Origin: Brachypodius melanocephalos | Lineage: Eukaryota; Chordata; Aves; Passeriformes; Pycnonotidae | Assembly: GCA_013398615.1 (NCBI GenBank) | Contig: VZSR01003803.1 | Coordinates: 4,660,050-4,724,049, forward strand | Reading direction: 5' to 3' | Length of the DNA stretch: 64,000 bases | Part shown: positions 28,934 to 38,661 of the stretch, piece by piece | How positions within the stretch are numbered: position 1 is the first letter of the stretch | Layout: every line of letters begins with the position of its first letter | Translations under genes and position numbers: made by a program | The notes under the pieces: model-generated | What the model saw: only the letters and a program-made list of their open reading frames with translations | Told to the model about the DNA's origin: nothing | Databases searched by the model: none

Positions 28934-29011
28934 TTTAGGAAATTTTAGGCTGGTAGAGCCAACATGATGGAAAAAAGTTGGAGAGCTGGTGAAAAGCAGT
29001 TATCAAATCTT
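28934..29011 (-). other. GRM5: GRM5 5' untranslated part of the coding exon (acceptor uncertain)
   Basis: Homology stops at the ATG, so the exon start is inferred from splice signals. The best minus-strand acceptor has AG at 29013-29012, preceded by a pyrimidine-rich 'tgctccttctgttc' stretch and a branch-like TTAAC about 28 bases upstream. This would give a 78-base leader segment. A second acceptor, with AG at 29136-29135 after a T-rich tract, would give a leader of 201 bases. A transcription start directly upstream cannot be excluded, but vertebrate GRM5 usually has separate non-coding first exons. Confidence 0.5.
28945..28965 (-). other. Upstream open reading frame, 6 codons
   Basis: ATG at 28965 opens six codons (Met-Leu-Ala-Leu-Pro-Ala) and stops at TAA (28947-28945), 11 bases before the GRM5 start and in the same frame. 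The context has A at -3 and T at +4. It is retained whichever of the two candidate acceptors is used. The role, damping or gating of GRM5 translation, is inference. Confidence 0.55.
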
Positions 29012-29131
29012 CTGAACAGAAGGAGCACTATACTGATTGTTAACCAGGAGTTGGCATCTGATCTCTAAGGAGTCACCATCATCTCCGAGTGGACAGCTAT
29101 GCAGAGCTGCACACGAGGTCATAATCCTCAT
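29003..29131 (-). other. Possible upstream open reading frame, 42 codons
   Basis: ATG at 29131 runs 42 codons to TGA at 29005-29003. It exists in the mRNA only if the distal acceptor at 29136-29135 or a more upstream start is used. Within the same span are two five-codon frames, at 29082-29065 and 29057-29040. The peptide is not recognised. Confidence 0.3.
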
Positions 29132-31981
29132 ACCCTTCAAAAATTAATAAATAAGAGAAAGATCTTTAAAATTATTCATAAAGACAACAATATATATAAT
29201 CTTATATATTAAGATATAGTATCTTATAATCTTTTCTAAAATTGCACCTATTTCTACAGCTATCAATGCCTGTAATACATTGTCTACTGTGTATGCTTGC
29301 TTTCATCGTTTTCAAGATGGAAAACTTTATCTCACTTGAGTGTTTCACAATCTTAGGCTTGTACTTCTGCCAGTATAAATCAACTCCTTTCTTTTTGACA
29401 ATTGTATTTAAAAATTCTTTGGGGAAATGTTTTCAAATGCACAAAAGACTAGCAAGTATTTAATTCTTCAGAAGAAATGTGTGTTGCCATTTCTAACACA
29501 TTTCTTTGAAAACAACTCCCTGTAACTTCAGACACCTTCTATATCTCTAATACACCTATGCCACACTAATGTACCTTGGGCTACACTCTATTATCCACTC
29601 CAGTACTAGGAAACTGCTGTTGACACACAAAGCTGTTATTCTAAGGGATGTAGAATGTATAAATCTGTTTTTATTTTGCAAGATACAACATGAAGCAAAT
29701 TGGCTCTTAAACAAATTAAGAAAACTGATTTTGTCACTAATATTTATATTTGTTTTAAGCAAAGAAACAATAATTCTAAAACAGCAAAGCAATGAACTTT
29801 TTGTATCCTTACTTCAAAAATCATCAAAAAGCAATTTGAAAAATCTTTATGCTCTACACAACCCTACAGACTCCACTGGTATCAAGAAGTGAACACAAAG
29901 ATTGTACAGATGAACTAATGTCAAAAATATTTGATCAGTTACATTGCAATGCAATCTGCACTCATCTTTACTGTAGCTGAAGGATAAATAAACAAATAAA
30001 TCAGCAAACACTTCATATCTTGGGCTGTGGTTAACTTGTGGAAGTAGAAAATGTACTTGAAAATGTTCTGCACCTGGCAGTGGATTTGAAGCAGAACGTT
30101 TCCAGTTTTAAATATAGTGCTTAAACAGTTATTTGCCAAGCCTTGATGCCTGAGCACACTAAATACTGTCTATTATTCCTCACCTGCCAGTGAATACAAT
30201 GATAGTACAGAAAGGTAAGTGCACTTTTAAATCTAGGGTGTTGAGCTACTTAGTGAACCAATATGCCCAATTTAATTTTTAACAAAACAACTGCAAAATT
30301 CTGGGGAAAACCCCAGTCTCGGTTTTATTGACATAAATCTTTTGATGTAATAAAAAAAATAAAATATCATACATTTTAGACACCACCAATCACTTCTAAT
30401 CCATTAACAATGACACTAACAGCACCTAGATACTGTGTAGTGAAAGAAATCATCACAATAGAAAATCTCCCTGTGTTTCTTCAAGTTAAAAATCTCACAG
30501 GATTTTATTCTTGAATTTACTCCTCACAGCTAGGTCATTCAGTATAGTGACACAGTGAAACTCCTCCTTATTCTGAAGATGAGACAAAAAATTATAAAAA
30601 CATTCTTCTGCTTGATGCTCTATTGTTTTACCTAGATGTATTAATTATAAATTATTTTCACAGAGGAGTGAGTAAGTTTGAGTGATTATTCTCAAATAAA
30701 ATGCAAATCTTTAAAAAGAAGAAACATTTAATATAATATTTAAATGCTAATTGCAATATTAATAAGTTCATGCAATATTATTTTTAGTAATATAAAGTAC
30801 TAATAAATAAGGTTCAGACAATGGTAAAACACTTCAAGAAGGTTTGGGTTTTCTATTCCGTAAAGAGTTGGCTTATCAATACTGCAACCCCTTGTCACTG
30901 AGGAATAACAGCAGTTCAGTTCAGGTTAATTAGTCCCTAATTACAGACTATCACTATTGCTTATGTCTTGCAATTATTTGTTCCATCACTCTGAAGTTGG
31001 CACCATATAATTTGCAAACAGTCAAAAGGATGAACGACAGGGGATATCCTTGTACAAGATCATAGCTGTTAAATTCCTATACCTTTAATTAATTGAATGT
31101 AATATGACTTAAAAAAAATTAACTTACTAACATTTGAACAGAAATAGTACTCTGTTATTTAACACCATGGAGGCTTGCTTTTCTGGACCTCTCAAATTAA
31201 GGCCACATATCCAGAACACAAGTATATCTAGGCAAGTGCCAGCTCTGCTGCAGACTCTAACTGGATATACAATTAAATGCCTCTTTATAACCTACCTGCC
31301 TGCGAATCTGCAGATGTACAAATAGAGATAGTTCAGGGTCTTGGGGTGAGCTTGTGGTACAAAAAAATAAATCCAATCCAATGTTTTAAGTCTGCAACAC
31401 ATATTCATCAAATATTTTGGTCTTGTGTCTATGGATTAAAAATTTCCATGTAGGCTATATAGGAAAGAGAAGGAAGGAAGGCCATTTTTATCTTCTTCCC
31501 TCCAAAGAACAGCTGTTTCCTCTTCTCTGCTTATAGTTGTGTCTATCAGGATAAAATTACAGGGTAAAGAATGAGGCAAAGCTGAAGGTCTCCTTCATAT
31601 TTCTGGTTCCACAATACTAGGATTTGTCATAGCTGGGGGATTCCTATTTCTGAAAGGCATCAGAAAATCTTTCCCCTCCAAAAAAAGGGGCCAGATGCAA
31701 GCTGCAGCTGCTCCACAATTAATAGACAGTCTTCACTATATTAAAGCTAAGGTCAATTTACTTGTGACTTAAAAAGTTCATACGTACACTGAGAACATTG
31801 CTTCTGGTTTTTTTTAGTATTGAGCTTAAGATTCATGTCCAAAGCATCTGAAGTCAACATTTTCTGTGGCCTTTCATAATGTAATGAAACAGCTTGGAAT
31901 TTATATTGACTAATATTTCAATGTGGTTTTTATTGTGTAATGGAGATCTGATTCTCCGGTCTTGCACTCATAAACTTGAGA

Positions 31982-32240
31982 ACAGAATGGTTGAGGTGGA
32001 AAGGCACTTCAGGAAGTTACCTAGTCTATTCCCTCTGCTTACTGTAAGTTCAATTAAAACAGATTTCTGAGCTTCATGTCCAGTCAGGTTCATAATATCT
32101 CTGAGGATGGAGACTCCACAATTTTTTTGGGCAACCTGTTTGACCACAGTCACAGTAAAAAGATTGGGTTTATATATATTTAAACAGAATTTCCCGTGTT
32201 TCAATTTGTGTTTATTGCCTGTCAGCCTTCTGATGTGCAC
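31982..32240 (-). repeat. CR1 LINE fragment (3' UTR part)
   Basis: The plus strand matches the antisense CR1 3' region in order: 'acagaatggttgaggtgg', 'tgtccagtcaggtt', 'atctctgaggatggagac', 'tccacaa', 'gggcaacctg', 'cacagtaaaaag', and then a 'tgtttcaatttgtgtttattgcc' block. The element is sense on the minus strand, like GRM5. The left end sits close to the CR1 3' terminus and the element is strongly 5' truncated. Its divergence is moderate, lower than that of the copy near 8.4 kb. Confidence 0.85.
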
Positions 32241-33414
32241 AGCTGGCCATGCCATGAGAAGATATCCTGAGACTAATTAGGTAACAAATCCTGTTTCAGG
32301 CAAAATGGCTGAGCAGAGAGCTGATGGACTAAGCACACTAATTATATTTCCTGGAGAATGTCTTCCTGAAGAGAAGATGGCCAAGGGAACAATTCAAATA
32401 TACAATTTCACTGTGCTTCTCTCCCAAAAGAATCACATACAAGTCCCTCCACATTTTGATTACAATTCTCTCTTACTACAGGCATCTTATTATTATAAGC
32501 AGGATGAGTACTGAAACAAAATTAAGTAAAATTTCATAAGCTTAAATATAACCTTTGTTTAATTTGTTAGAGATAATCCTGAAGGGAATTTGATATGCTA
32601 TAGACCTCAGATTGAGAACAGAGATATCAGCAGTTTCAAAGACAGTGAACTCCTGAGTTCATGCACAAAGTAATAGGAATTGTTTTTCAATTAATAATTT
32701 ATTTGTTTTGTTTTCATTGATGGACAACATGCACAGCACTTAGAGTCAAATTTATTTTTCATGCTGTTCAATGTCTTTACCATCAATGGACTTATCCCAA
32801 ACTGACTGAAACATAAGGAAAATAGAATCAGGTACTTAATTACTGGTGTGTCAACATTCCTTCTTTTTTTCAGTTGCGGATCTAACTATAAACTTATCCT
32901 GAAGTCGCATGTTTTAACAACAGAGGACACTTTGGTTTCAGTCTTCTGGTGCACTAACTTCAGGCTTGGAGCAATTGCAGAAGAAGTAGAACAGAAAAAT
33001 AACACTGCCTATCTGTCCCTTGTTCAGTCTTGCCCTAGACAAAAGTTTACATACTGCACAGATGACTGAAGACACAGATCTGATGAAACACTCAACATGT
33101 TCCTGAGACCTCTGTTCTCCCTGGCAATATAAACTTCATGCCAGACTCTGTCAGGAGAAATTCTCAGCTGTTCCCTTAGGGCAGAGTTACAGCTACTTCA
33201 TGTTGAGGTTTAATCGAGTAGAAAATGAGCATCTGTAATATTCCATGAAACATCACGCAAATCTTTCATTATAAAAATATATAAATCTTTCAAAATTATA
33301 CCAATCTCAATTGCGTGTCCATCTGTACTTGCAGTCTGTAGAGACCAAAAGAAACAAAGACACGCTAGTATTTAAGGGCGTTAATTAAAAAAACTTGATC
33401 CAAAACCAGACCGT

Positions 33415-33620
33415 GAGCAGCGCTTCACGAGGAGCTGATTTTCCACTGTATTTGTGGCTGAGAGTTTGTTCGTGGGATGGGTCTGGCTGTTGTTAAGGGC
33501 TTCTGCTGCCGCAGGTGTGACTGTGTCGAAAGCTGCAGGGTGACCCCCTCTCCACCGGGGCTTACATCATTATAGCAGCGCCCACTAGTGAGCCCGCAGC
33601 CAAGCACCTGCGCTTTGCAA
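33415..33620. other. Small CpG-containing patch with CTCF-like site
   Basis: About 200 bp stand out from AT-rich surroundings by their GC content and several CpG dinucleotides, spread through the patch. A minus-strand frame (33425-33664, 79 codons) is open through it but unrecognised. It could be a regulatory element or an unrecognised non-coding exon. Confidence 0.35.
33577..33591 (-). promoter_or_regulatory. Candidate CTCF binding site
   Basis: The plus strand reads AGCGCCCACTAGTGA. The core CGCCCnCTRGTGG of the CTCF consensus matches except for the last base, so the site is oriented on the minus strand. It lies in the CpG patch between the candidate promoter and the first coding exon. The match was made by eye; no score was computed. 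Confidence 0.35.
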
Positions 33621-34777
33621 CATGAACCCCTTGGCACCCTGGTTTCTAAGATGCAAAACACCAACCTGGCTCAGGGAAATAGTTTTATTTAGTATAATCT
33701 GTATCATAGGAGAAAAAAAAAATCAAAAAGGGAGAAGTAACGACACTTCCCTTTGGGTTTCTTTTTGTTACACTTTTGTAAGTTTACATCAGGTTCATTC
33801 ATGGTTTCTTAATCTTCAGGCAGATTTAAATAACAAAAATAAAACACCAGATTGCTTAATCAAAGAACAGTGCTGTAATAGAACTCATGGCCCAATCTGG
33901 AAAAGCACTTAGGAATAGGTTCCATGCTTCTCAGAAAAATACTATTGGTCAAATATCTGTAAAGACTTATCTAAAGTTTAAGGTTCTCCTTAAAGGATTT
34001 TCAGGATCAGAAAAATCACAAAAACTAACGTCTTTAAAATCCATTCATCTGTAGTGACAAAATTTGCTTATATGTTATGTTTGTATAACTTAAAGCCATT
34101 GTACCTGCTGAGTACAAATGCTTTCCAGGCATTCATTTACAATACATACGAGAATTAATTTAAATCCATCAGAAATTATATTATATATATTGATATGGAT
34201 CGAATCAGTGTATCACAAGCAATTACCTATGTTTTGTCATCAGAAATGACAAAATCATAGCAAGCAGCAACCGAACTACTGGTTCAGAGTCAGTCACACC
34301 ACTTAGCTCTCAGTGAAGATCTTACAGTACCAAAATTTGGAACAGCTTTAGAAAAACAGTTACATAAAGAGAGTGAGCTCTCTGCCCATCTTGAATTGGA
34401 ACAACGTTAGGAGTAAGTACACTCAGGATGCTAAGCTTTGCTGAGTTCTGCTACGGCATTGAAAACTCCAAGCATTGCATTTGAGCTATTCTGGCAATCT
34501 ATCTCTCAGTGTTCTGGGGAGGCTCATTTTGAAGGAGAAGGTCCCCCTACCCATTCCTCAGAGGTAATGCACTTTGGTCACACAAAACCTGACACACTCA
34601 AATGGTCTTTATTTGAAAATCATGAAATATGAGCACCCTGTTCGGTTTTGAGATTTCTACTACCGTTTATTTTTTCTGTCCACAAACAAAACAAACAAAA
34701 AACTCAACATCAAGCAAACATTATTCATTACATTATCAGCTCTGCAAATTCCAGTGGATATTGGATCAAGCTCTTTG

Positions 34778-34814
34778 AAAAAAAAAAAAAAAAAGAAAAA
34801 ACAACAAAAAAAAA
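34778..34814. repeat. A-rich low-complexity tract
   Basis: A run of 18 As is followed by interrupted A stretches, just before a short C-rich patch. It is possibly a retroposon tail, but no body is recognised to its left. Confidence 0.85.
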
Positions 34815-35735
34815 CCCCACCCCACAAACCTAGTTTTATACAAAAGGAGTGACTAAATGCAGTTTTCTATAATTCCACTTAAAAATACAAAAAAGCCAAG
34901 CAGCAAGAGAGAATTTTCACCATTTGGTCAGAATGTCCACTGGAAAGGACAGACTGAAGTGTTGATCTCATTTCTTCATAGCTAGTAAACAAAGAAAGCT
35001 TTAATTATCAACAAGATCCTTAGCGATCCCTGGAAGTTTTTCCCCATGTTATGTCCACACATGCTTTTAGGTTGACGAAACAATTTTGGCTTTAATATGT
35101 GCTTAACTTCCCAGGGAAACTTTCAATGATCTCTATAATTTTGCCAAATGTAGTATGTATTGCTGCTGTTACCAAAACCCAGTTACACCATGTAATGCAG
35201 GAACTAATAGCTCGGGTGTGTTTTCATCTGTAATCCTAGATATTTTATTAATTATTGAAACTGTATGGGATGGAGGAGGTGATCAAGAAAAACCAATAGC
35301 AGTTTCAGAAAACATTTTCCAGCAAGTTGCAACAAGAGTGGTCGTGGTGGGATGCCAGTACTATCACTATGCCAGCAATGTCATAACTATTTAGGGAGAT
35401 AAAACGACAGAAAATCCATATAGGGGTCCAAAAAACGTTCTCTGAACATTTGAAATAATGAGCAATGCCGTGATCATGTAACATAAATATTAAAACGTAG
35501 TGAAAATATTTGAGAATTCACAAAAGATTAGCATGCAATAAAAATATTTAGGAATACGATAATTAAAAAACCCATCAAGTCATAGGGAATTTAAAGAGCC
35601 TGGCAGTTAACTCCTCTATACATCCCTCCCTTTCAGGATTTAGAGCGGTGCATTTTCAAGACGATCCTCTGCCACTTTTGAGAGGATCCCCTACTTTGTC
35701 TCCAAGAAAGAAACGTCCTGGCTCTCCCTGCACCC

Positions 35736-35742
35736 ACTCACC
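35736..35742 (-). other. Candidate 5' splice donor of a GRM5 non-coding exon
   Basis: The minus strand reads G|GTGAGTGGG at the downstream (left) edge of the first CpG-rich block. The exon would end at 35742 and the intron begin at 35741. GTGAGT is a near-optimal donor. Together with the acceptor near 29012 or 29135 it would define a 6.6-6.7 kb leader intron. Other donor-like sites on this strand exist at about 36105 (CAG|GTAGC) and 38444 (GAG|GTAAAG), so the choice is not settled. Confidence 0.4.
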
Positions 35743-35841
35743 CCCTCCCCACCACCGGAAATTGCTTCTCAGGGAAGAGAAGGAGCGTGAGCAGGGCTGT
35801 GGGGGTGTCGGAGCCCCCGGGTGCGGGACAGGGCTGGCTGC

Positions 35842-35887
35842 GGGCAGCGGGCAGCGCTGGGGAGGGAGCGGGCAGCGGGCAGCCGGG
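35842..35887 (+). repeat. GGGCAGC direct repeats with G-quadruplex motif
   Basis: GGGCAGC occurs twice in tandem at 35842-35855 and twice again at 35870-35883. The stretch 35864-35887 has four GGG runs separated by loops of 3, 4 and 5 bases, which satisfies the usual G-quadruplex pattern. It ends four bases before the RE1 element. Confidence 0.7.
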
Positions 35888-35891
35888 AGCG

Positions 35892-35912
35892 GACGCTGTC
35901 CCTGGTGCTGAG
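35892..35912 (-). promoter_or_regulatory. RE1/NRSF (REST) binding element
   Basis: REST represses neuronal genes in non-neuronal cells by binding a 21-bp RE1 site made of a left half TTCAGCACC and a right half GGACAGCGCC. Read on the minus strand from 35912 to 35892, the site has left half CTCAGCACC, spacer AG and right half GGACAGCGTC. It matches 18 of 21 consensus positions with exact half-site spacing. Mismatches fall at position 1, in the loose spacer and at position 20. It lies in the CpG block upstream of a neuronal receptor gene, which supports the promoter call. Binding is inferred. Confidence 0.8.
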
Positions 35913-36590
35913 CACCTCCCGCCGCTGGCCATCGCCGCCAGGCAGGGCTGCGGAACAGGAGGACGAAAATAAAACAACCTAGAAATCAACCGGTGGTAAA
36001 AATTGCCACCATGGTCACATTTGGCAAGCAAGATGGCATTTTTACAGATAAATGCATAGATCTGAGTCTTCGAGGAAACTACTGGACGAGGTTGTAGGCA
36101 TAGCTACCTGCGCTGCCACAACGATGTGGCTGTGCATACAGACGTGCATATGTGCACCCACACTGGTGCTTAGGTCTCTGTCTCCCTGCTCGGCTAGGGC
36201 TATCGCTGCCCCCCTCAGCCCATAATGAATTATCTTTGCACGTGGGGAGATCAGCTTTGATTATTATGCAAGTAACAGACGGGACTCGCTGAGCAGAGCC
36301 AAGCAATTTGTCCCAAGGTCACACAGAAAAGTCTATGGCTGAGCTAAGCCTGGCTGTCTCCGGAAAACAAATACATTCCCGTTTCCATTAGACTTTCCTA
36401 GCAAGACAAATACCCACTTGTGAGCAGAGGGTATCACACACATCACCAAGCCCAGGTATGACAGCACGCCCAGTCCCTGCAGCCCCGCACATATCATGCT
36501 CCCAGGGAGGGATCAGTGCCAGCTGCCCTCCAGCATCCTGACCCCACCGTGTCCCTGCAGCCCTTAGAGAGGTACCCCACCAGTTGGCTT

Positions 36591-36612
36591 GTTGGTACCC
36601 CAGGGTACCAAC
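36591..36612. other. Perfect 10-bp inverted repeat, 2-bp spacer
   Basis: GTTGGTACCC, then CA, then GGGTACCAAC. The left arm and right arm are exact reverse complements. A further GGTACCCC copy lies just upstream at about 36571-36578. No known factor site is recognised. It could form a short hairpin, or be fortuitous. Confidence 0.75.
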
Positions 36613-37458
36613 CATCAACCTCCATCAACCAGGGTACAGAGCAAAAGCAAGAAGGGAAGGAGACGGGGGGAAGATTCCTTCCTTCATCCACAAGGTTTCT
36701 GTCCACCATCCAGGGCACATAAGTACCCTCTCCCAACCCACAGCATTACCTTGTCAGTGGAAGCAAGTGCTTCTTCCCACAGTGGTGGCAATATGGTCCT
36801 TTCGGTGGCAATAATTAAGACAGCTAGGGGTAGGCACCTCCTATTTTCAACCACGGCTGAGATAGCACTCCTCACACAGACCTTCTGGAGCTGAATAATC
36901 CTCAAATGCCTCTGCAAAGATCACCAGCAGGTGAGCCCCTCTCGGTTAGCATTGTCACTCCTCCAGCTATATAGGTACATCCTATTTTCTTCTGATCACA
37001 GGCAAGTGCTGAGGGCTGGTATCCTACCCCCGCGAATGCATGCACGCACACGCCATGCAACACGCTGCTCTCTCAGCATCGCCCAAATCTCATTTGCAAG
37101 AGGCGTGAACGGTCCCTGGATTTAAGGGAGGGGGAAGGCATGAGGAGGAGGAATAAACAAACAAACGATGAAACAACAGATGGGTCTTTGCTCTCTGCCA
37201 CCACAGCCTTGGTCTTCCTAAATACTTGCTGCAGCCTGACCCACCTGCTTAAACACCTCCTCCCTTCCTCACATTTGCACGGCAGCAATCTCTCTATGTT
37301 TATAGTGAGCTAACCCTGCGATTTGTCCTGTGAGGAAACGTCTCCAGATGCTCTGAAGGTTGTAAAGTCCCCCTACAAAGCGACATATCTCCTCGACACT
37401 GTGCCTCAGCGAGTAAGAAAGCGGCGATAGGTTCAGAACAGCATCATCCAAAGGAAGG

Positions 37459-37574
37459 AAAAAAAAAAACAAAAACAAACAAAAAAAACCCAAACACACC
37501 GCCCCCCCCGCCAAAAAAAAAAAAAAAAAAAAAAAAAACACGAAAAAAAACGGAAAACAAAACACCGAAAAAAG
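37459..37574. repeat. A-rich tract with C run inside the promoter region
   Basis: About 115 bp of As on the plus strand, interrupted by C-containing islands, including a run of eight Cs and a run of 26 As. On the minus strand it is a poly-T/poly-G tract that creates an artificial poly-phenylalanine frame. Homopolymers of this kind are a common source of assembly error, so the exact length is uncertain. Confidence 0.9.
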
Positions 37575-37765
37575 CTGTTTAAAACGGAATCGCTGGGAAG
37601 AGTTTACCCCTGCGGTCCCGACGACCTTTTGCGGGCTGTCCCCCCGAAGTTTTGCTGTCCGCCGAGGTCGCGGTGCCGGAGGCTCGGACACTCCGCTGCC
37701 GCACCGGGCGGGGGGCGAGGGGGCTTTCCTTACGAGCGAGTGCCGGGCTTCAGCGCAACTTTTTA

Positions 37766-37782
37766 GTGCCACCAAGTGGCAC
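37766..37782 (+). promoter_or_regulatory. CTCF-like perfect palindrome
   Basis: GTGCCAC, CAA, GTGGCAC: two exact 7-bp inverted arms with a 3-bp centre. The inner CCACCAAGTGGCAC differs from the CTCF-type core CCACnAGGTGGCAG at two positions. It lies inside the larger CpG block. Binding is not shown, and a palindrome could equally suit a dimeric factor. Confidence 0.4.
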
Positions 37783-38646
37783 AGATCCCTCCAGGAAACC
37801 AAGGAGCATGCCAGCCTGGGCTCTGCCTGCTGCTCTCTGGCAAAGGGAGAGAGGGGGATGCAAGAGCAGCGACCAGCCCTCTGCATAAAAATGCACACGC
37901 AGAGACAGAAATATCAAGCAAAAAGGAGGGACTGTTTGCCACTGAAGGACAGGTTGCCCTCTCCAGCCCTCGCCCCTTCCCTCGCCTGCAGGGTGACAAC
38001 ACTGGGCACAGCAAGGTGAGGACCGATGCCCCCACCAAGGGCAAACGCAGCTGCCAGCCCCGCGGGTGGATTGTGCCCCTGCCGCTGTCCCCCCGGGCTG
38101 CCCCCCGCTCCTCCCCACGGCAGGTGTTACCTGCAGCCACCTTTTCCTGCCGGGCTCTCTCCCCTCGGGCATCCCGGGTTCTCTGGACACAGAGGCTCTG
38201 CAGTTCCCTGCCAGACCTCCGCTTCCTCAGCCAGCATCCCTGGACCGTATCTGCAGACCTACGGACAGGCTTTTTATTTGCCTACATTCTGCCCATAAGC
38301 TCGGTACCCTGCGAGCCCTTCCGCTTCCCCGCCCTCCCACAAATCCCACAGCAGCACTCTCGCCTGCTAACTACCTGCTGCCCGCAGCGCGCAGCCACCT
38401 TTCCTCGGTTAACCCTTCCTTTCGGAAGCCAGCCGAGGCTTTACCTCCTCCTCCGATACCCCTGCATTTTCCCAGATCCTCTACTCTCCCCCTCTCCCCC
38501 GTTTCAGGGCTCAACCCCGCACACCCGGCTCCTGGTTGCATTCACACCCAGCCATCCCGCACGGCACCGCACGGCTCCGCTCCTCCGCCCGGGGTGGGCA
38601 CAGCGCCGAGCACGGCGGCTCTGAGCGCGGGGAGCGGGTGGTGGCT

Positions 38647-38661
38647 GGGTGGGTGGGTGGG
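38647..38661 (+). other. G-quadruplex motif with 1-base loops
   Basis: GGGT repeated three times and then GGG, which is the pattern expected to give one of the most stable DNA G-quadruplexes. It is at the right edge of CpG block 2, on the plus strand, which is the template strand for GRM5 transcription. Confidence 0.85.

Larger units (their letters stand above)
29135..35735. other. Non-coding DNA, probably 5' UTR intron of GRM5
   Basis: AT-rich sequence between the first coding exon and the CpG-rich blocks. It holds a CR1 fragment (31982-32240), a small CpG-containing patch (33415-33620) and an A-rich tract (34778-34814). Open frames reach about 107 codons and are unrecognised. It is called an intron because vertebrate GRM5 genes have upstream non-coding exons and a plausible donor is present at 35741. 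No transcript evidence is available. Confidence 0.5.
35785..35975 (-). promoter_or_regulatory. GRM5: CpG-rich block 1, candidate GRM5 promoter or first exon
   Basis: An abrupt switch from AT-rich DNA to a GC-rich, CpG-dense block of about 190 bp. It contains GGGCAGC repeats (35842-35883), a G-quadruplex motif on the plus strand and an RE1/NRSF element on the minus strand. It lies about 7 kb upstream of the GRM5 ATG, with a strong minus-strand donor just beyond its left edge. No TATA box was seen. Assignment to GRM5 rests on position, strand and the neuronal-gene-type RE1; a transcription start was not established. Confidence 0.55.

Noticed and set aside
37269..37898. 209-codon minus frame with a poly-phenylalanine stretch
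   Set aside because: The phenylalanines come from the A-rich tract at 37459-37574 read on the other strand. The flanking residues resemble nothing known.
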